Shown here: positions 60,146 to 64,000 of the stretch, one piece after another | Position numbering within the stretch: the first letter of the stretch is position 1 | Layout of the letters: each line of letters begins with the position of its first letter | From: Chitinophaga pinensis | Lineage (GTDB): Bacteria; Bacteroidota; Bacteroidia; Chitinophagales; Chitinophagaceae | Length of the DNA: 64,000 bases | NCBI GenBank assembly: GCA_902167325.1 | Contig: LR632930.1 | Location: 6,138,001-6,202,000 of the forward strand | Direction of reading: 5' to 3' | Notes under the pieces: generated by a model | What the model was told of the DNA's origin: nothing | What the model saw: only the letters and a program-made list of their open reading frames with translations | Databases searched by the model: none | Made by a program: the position numbers and the translations under genes

Positions 60146-63100
60146 CTATTGCGCCAGCATAAAGCGTAGCGTAATACCGCCCCTTGTGTTCGTGATCGGG
60201 TATGCCGTTGAGATCACAGGGATCGTTTGCCTTCTGTCGTAGAAGAATTTGATGTTCAGACGGTTATTCACCACATAGTCGATAGACGGGGCGATGCTTA
60301 CCACTTTCTGTCCGCTGGTGGGGATCACGATGTCGGCATCCAGTCTGTTATTCACCGTTTTATCGTCACGGAAGCTAAGGTCCATCCGGAAGTTAAGATC
60401 GTTCTCCAGCCGCTTGCCGCCATCTTTACCGATGCGGATAGGCAGTGGCAATCCTCTTACGCGGTAACCGCCGCCAATGGTGATCTCACTGGAGCGCATT
60501 TCACTCAGCTGGTAGTCGATAAGACTGAGGCTGAGGGTACGGCTTCTGCGGAAGCCTATGCGGATGTTCAGGGAGTTGGTGAAGGTCATATCTGCTTCCA
60601 GCAGCGGCACAAACTGTTCGGTGATGGTGAGGTTCGGCACCAGGAAGTAAGGCACGTAGTTACCCGAAACCGTATCACGGAAAGCCGGATAGCCCAATAT
60701 CAGCGGATCGTAATACATGAGGGCCGTATTGTACGAGTTCATGCTCAGCAGGCCGGTGTAGGCGTGGGTAAGCGTGAAGTTGGTCAGGAAGTCGGTGAAC
60801 GGTTTAATACGGCTGAGACCATTGTAAGTGATACGCCAGTTAGGCCGGGGAATGATGTTCTTGAACGGATTGGAACGCACGTTGGAACTGGAGTGTTTCA
60901 GCAGCGGTGCGTTTTCAGGCGTGGTACCGGTATAGGCAGCCAGGAACGCGGGCACCAGTACATCCTGCGCATAACGGCCGTAACCATAACGGTACTGCGG
61001 ATCTTTCGGGTCGTATTGCGGAACGGAACCGTTATTATTATACGGGTTCAGTTTGCCGAGGCGCTCAGATACCGCCGCACGGTAGTTCTCGAAGTTGCGG
61101 AAAGTAGTGGACACCCCGTCTTCCGTATTGATCTTGCCAAACATCGTTTTAATAGCGATGAAGGTAATTTCGAAACCACCTGCGTCGTAAGGATTCAGGT
61201 GATTGAACATCCCGTTGCCGATGGTATCCTTGAACAGTTCGGTATGTGTTTTAGAGAACGAGCGCGTCAGGTTCAGATCGATGCGCAGGTCGCGGATGGG
61301 TTCCAGTGCTGCCTGGATGTCCAGCCGCTGGGTAAACTGCTGCTGGAACTGGATGTTGAACAGGGTGTCGGGAGAAAGGAGTCCTTTCTTCGCGAAGTTG
61401 TCCATCCAGGCTTTATCGGGCTGCCTGCCGAATACGAAGGGCAGGCCCGGTGCCATCGACTGCCAGTTCATCCCTACCAGCTTGGTGCTGTCGAGGTAAC
61501 CGGGCAGGCGGGTTCCGGAGTTCTCACTGTAGTTAACGTTCACACGTTTCAGCATCATGGCAATGCGCATGAGTGTTTTGGCTACACCGGAAGGCTGTCC
61601 TTCTTCTGCTTTCTTATCATCCTGCTTAGCTCCCTGTGGCGCATTGCCCATCAGCGGCGGCACGTATTCCGACCCACCTGAGCTGCTCAGGTTCATTTTA
61701 CGCAGCCACTTGCTTTTGTTATACAGTTCGTTGAATTTGAACTCTGCTGCCACCGTTTTCTGGTTAGAGTTTTCAATGGCGTTACCGAGGTACATGGCCA
61801 GGCGCGATGCTCCTATCCAGCGGTACTCCGTTCCATAGCTGAGTGCCACACTGGTCCAGCTAAGGGCAGGGAACTTGGCGGTTGGCAGTGTATATGTAAG
61901 GTTGGCGTTGTGGAAATAGTTAGTGGTACGGCCGCCTTTGAAGAAGTTGCCGCGTACGGAATCCTTCTTGGAACCGGTATTGATCCGCCCATCCGGCTCA
62001 TCTATCCGCCCGTTGTTCACGGCGTTGAAGTCGAGAGACAGGTTACGGGAGAGATCCCACTTCAAAGAATAATACCGGTCGAACCGGAAGAACTTATCAT
62101 ACGTTTCCTGCAGGAGGAAAGGCCCGCCGCCGATGTTACGCATACGGGTGGCACCGAACTGGCGGGTTACATCTGCCCGGAAGCTCATGAGCGTAGGCAC
62201 ATAGTTGAAGTTGAACTCACGCAGCAGCGCCAGCCAGGGCGATTTGCTTTTGATAAAGCCCTTGAAAGGCTCCACGAACTTCTGCTGACCGTTGAAGGTA
62301 TAGCCCAATCCGCCACGGTGACGGGTAAGTACATCTTCCTGGATAACAGGGTTGTGCCGGCTGATCTGGCTATAGGAATAGCTGATGTCGAAATTCTCAA
62401 TATCCCATAACCTGTTTTTGGTACGGCCCATCGAAAGCTTGCGCACGTTGGTCATATTCAGGCTCTTGATGGAAGTGAAGTCCTGCGCGTTGCGGCGGAT
62501 AGAATCGCGGTGTTCGCGGTTACGGGCAAGCGCCAGTTTGTCTTTCAGCTTAATATCCAGATCGTACGGATCGTATTCGGGGTTGCTGGTGGTTTGTGAA
62601 TAACCGGCATATATGGGAATAGTAACACCGATATGCTTCGGCAGCAGTTTCCCGGGATCGAAGTTACCTGCTATATCATATTGCAGGAAGTTATCGCGGA
62701 AACGGTCGTTCACCCGCTGGTCGATACCTCCGAAGCCTGCGGTGTGCATATTACCGCTTACGGTAATGGTACCGAGGTCGGCCAGATCAATGTCCATCCG
62801 TGCAAGGCCGGCATAACCGCCTTTTTCATCAAGACCGGTCAGGCGCATTTCATTGAACCACACTTCCGTACATTTCGGCATCCCGTCATCTTTCGGGTTG
62901 GTTACCCCGATCATCACGTTACGCACATCTCCCAGGCTGGGGTTACCTACTACGGCAACGATGGCGGTACCATCCTGCTCTTCGTAAGGTATCAGCGGAG
63001 AGGCTCCATTATTATTACGGCTTTGTTTCAGTTTGGCAAAACGGTCCAGATCCAGGTCGAGGTTATTGGCCTCCGGCCAGATGTCCAGATCGCGGGAAGC

Positions 63101-64000
63101 TCCCCACTGTGTGAGCTTCATGGGTATGCGGTATTCGTAATAGTTTTCGGTAAAGTCGCTACCTACCCTGATGATGGCCTGGAGCTGTCCGTCTTTCAAC
63201 GAGTTGGGATCACTCACGGCTTCTGCGTGGATGAACATCTGCAGGCGGTTATACTGCCGGAGGTCCAGCTGGATGTTTTTATACATCGCCCGCGTTTCAC
63301 CATCCTGCAGGTTGCAGATCTGGGAAGAGATAGCCTGCTCGTTGAGCAGGATGTTGGTATTGTTGGTGCTGAGCGTGTTCTGACGCAGGGTACCGGGAGG
63401 CAGTACATAAGGTACAGGACGGCGCTTGGCATTTTCCTCGATGTTTACGGCCGACACGTTAAAAGTGGTATTCTGATCCACGGGGATGGGGTCGCCGGGT
63501 TTCAGTTCATACAAATAACGGCGCCACTGGTTACGCACCAGGTCCAGCTTAGCGAAACGCAGTACTACCGAATCCTCGAAGCCGGTCAGGAACATACGCA
63601 TGAACCGGATGGATTTGAAGTCAGGGATATTACCCACTTTCTTATCATATTGGTTCATTGGAACTTTAAACTGGTACCAAACCTGGTCAGTCATCTGTCC
63701 GTTAGGCAGCTGTACCTTGGTCTCGAAACGGTCTACCACGTAGTTGGAGCCCACCTGCATATTGGGGGTCATGTCTACCCGGTATTGGAAATACTCTTCC
63801 GTTTCGTTCATGGTATTGTCGCGGTTGAGGTCTTCCGACTCGGGATAGTTGGTGGCCGCGTTGGAGAACTGCGAGTTGTCGTTAGACACGGGCGAGTTAC
63901 CATCCGGACCATTGATCCTTTTATAACGGCCGAGGATATCGGTCTTAGCGTCGTCGTAAGATTTATCGCGGTACCATTTATAATCGTCGTTCGATGGGTC
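60146..64000 (-). CDS. sprA: Cell surface protein SprA, C-terminal part (partial, runs off the right edge)
   Basis: The frame is open from its stop at 60146 through the last base of the window; a GTG at 63887-63889 is only an internal codon. About 1284 residues are visible. They are rich in 'YNRLQMFIHAE', 'DLDLDRFAKLKQSRNN', 'KCTEVWFNEMRLTGLD' (a conserved SprA block), long beta-strand stretches and the final 'RGGITLRFMLAQ' of a barrel. SprA is the ~36-strand outer-membrane translocon of the type IX secretion system (over 2300 residues in Flavobacterium), so roughly half the gene is here. It matches the two T9SS cargo proteins encoded nearby. Confidence 0.92.
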   Translation of the reverse strand, partial: DPSNDDYKWYRDKSYDDAKTDILGRYKRINGPDGNSPVSNDNSQFSNAATNYPESEDLNRDNTMNETEEYFQYRVDMTPNMQVGSNYVVDRFETKVQLPNGQMTDQVWYQFKVPMNQYDKKVGNIPDFKSIRFMRMFLTGFEDSVVLRFAKLDLVRNQWRRYLYELKPGDPIPVDQNTTFNVSAVNIEENAKRRPVPYVLPPGTLRQNTLSTNNTNILLNEQAISSQICNLQDGETRAMYKNIQLDLRQYNRLQMFIHAEAVSDPNSLKDGQLQAIIRVGSDFTENYYEYRIPMKLTQWGASRDLDIWPEANNLDLDLDRFAKLKQSRNNNGASPLIPYEEQDGTAIVAVVGNPSLGDVRNVMIGVTNPKDDGMPKCTEVWFNEMRLTGLDEKGGYAGLARMDIDLADLGTITVSGNMHTAGFGGIDQRVNDRFRDNFLQYDIAGNFDPGKLLPKHIGVTIPIYAGYSQTTSNPEYDPYDLDIKLKDKLALARNREHRDSIRRNAQDFTSIKSLNMTNVRKLSMGRTKNRLWDIENFDISYSYSQISRHNPVIQEDVLTRHRGGLGYTFNGQQKFVEPFKGFIKSKSPWLALLREFNFNYVPTLMSFRADVTRQFGATRMRNIGGGPFLLQETYDKFFRFDRYYSLKWDLSRNLSLDFNAVNNGRIDEPDGRINTGSKKDSVRGNFFKGGRTTNYFHNANLTYTLPTAKFPALSWTSVALSYGTEYRWIGASRLAMYLGNAIENSNQKTVAAEFKFNELYNKSKWLRKMNLSSSGGSEYVPPLMGNAPQGAKQDDKKAEEGQPSGVAKTLMRIAMMLKRVNVNYSENSGTRLPGYLDSTKLVGMNWQSMAPGLPFVFGRQPDKAWMDNFAKKGLLSPDTLFNIQFQQQFTQRLDIQAALEPIRDLRIDLNLTRSFSKTHTELFKDTIGNGMFNHLNPYDAGGFEITFIAIKTMFGKINTEDGVSTTFRNFENYRAAVSERLGKLNPYNNNGSVPQYDPKDPQYRYGYGRYAQDVLVPAFLAAYTGTTPENAPLLKHSSSNVRSNPFKNIIPRPNWRITYNGLSRIKPFTDFLTNFTLTHAYTGLLSMNSYNTALMYYDPLILGYPAFRDTVSGNYVPYFLVPNLTITEQFVPLLEADMTFTNSLNIRIGFRRSRTLSLSLIDYQLSEMRSSEITIGGGYRVRGLPLPIRIGKDGGKRLENDLNFRMDLSFRDDKTVNNRLDADIVIPTSGQKVVSIAPSIDYVVNNRLNIKFFYDRRQTIPVISTAYPITNTRGGITLRFMLAQ

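Noticed and set aside
63780..63889. GTG at 63887-63889 as the start of the right-edge gene
   Set aside because: The frame continues without a stop to base 64000 and SprA proteins are about twice this length, so the GTG is an internal codon.

Overview
The window comes from a Bacteroidota chromosome, most likely the Chitinophagaceae (Chitinophaga-like). Support for this: a FecR-type anti-sigma gene end followed by an STN-domain protein, a SprA (type IX secretion/gliding) gene, two proteins ending in the gliding-motility-associated C-terminal (type B T9SS) domain, SusC/TonB-style receptors with carboxypeptidase-like N-termini, and several promoters with the Bacteroidota -7 box TAnnTTTG. Genus-level placement is inference.

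Layout. 1-2734 (+): 3' end of a FecR-like gene, an STN/beta-barrel protein and a radical SAM/SPASM protein. 2809-4686 (-): M1 metallopeptidase. 4767-33200 (-): a compact 20-gene run, nearly all with gaps under 45 nt or short overlaps, encoding a complete extracellular contractile injection system (eCIS): DUF4255 cap protein, an unknown protein, two sheaths, two tube proteins, DUF5908, a LysM baseplate hub, VgrG spike, PAAR tip, gp25 wedge, two large J-like baseplate proteins, an S74-chaperone tail fibre, the tape measure, a membrane-anchored vWA protein, a DUF4157-metzincin fusion, an AAA+ ATPase, a GH46 chitosanase-like enzyme and a 1289-residue DUF4157 protein with a possible PD-(D/E)xK nuclease region. 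The last five genes look like an accessory/cargo module.

33201-60024 is mostly housekeeping: a VOC/glyoxalase remnant, purS-rsmI, pssA, aminopeptidase P, pckA, folD, queE, an OmpA/PD40 protein, a DUF1569/DinB-like protein, a P4-family acid phosphatase, dprA, guaB, lnt, an alpha/beta hydrolase, two T9SS-exported PKD-type proteins, an SDR, a 53-codon small gene with a structured leader, an unusual tandem/inverted 11-bp repeat, and a TonB receptor-BNR lipoprotein operon preceded by a small Cys-motif protein. 60146 to the right edge is the 3' part of sprA.

How it works together. The eCIS genes encode sheath, tube, baseplate, spike, terminator and assembly ATPase, so the particle should be self-sufficient; the DUF4157, metzincin and GH46 proteins are the best candidates for payload or for release and processing functions. 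The vWA protein has a signal peptide and a C-terminal membrane anchor, which is odd for a particle thought to assemble in the cytoplasm. There are no phage capsid, terminase, portal or integrase genes and no T6SS membrane-complex genes. No rRNA, tRNA, CRISPR array or insertion sequence was recognised.
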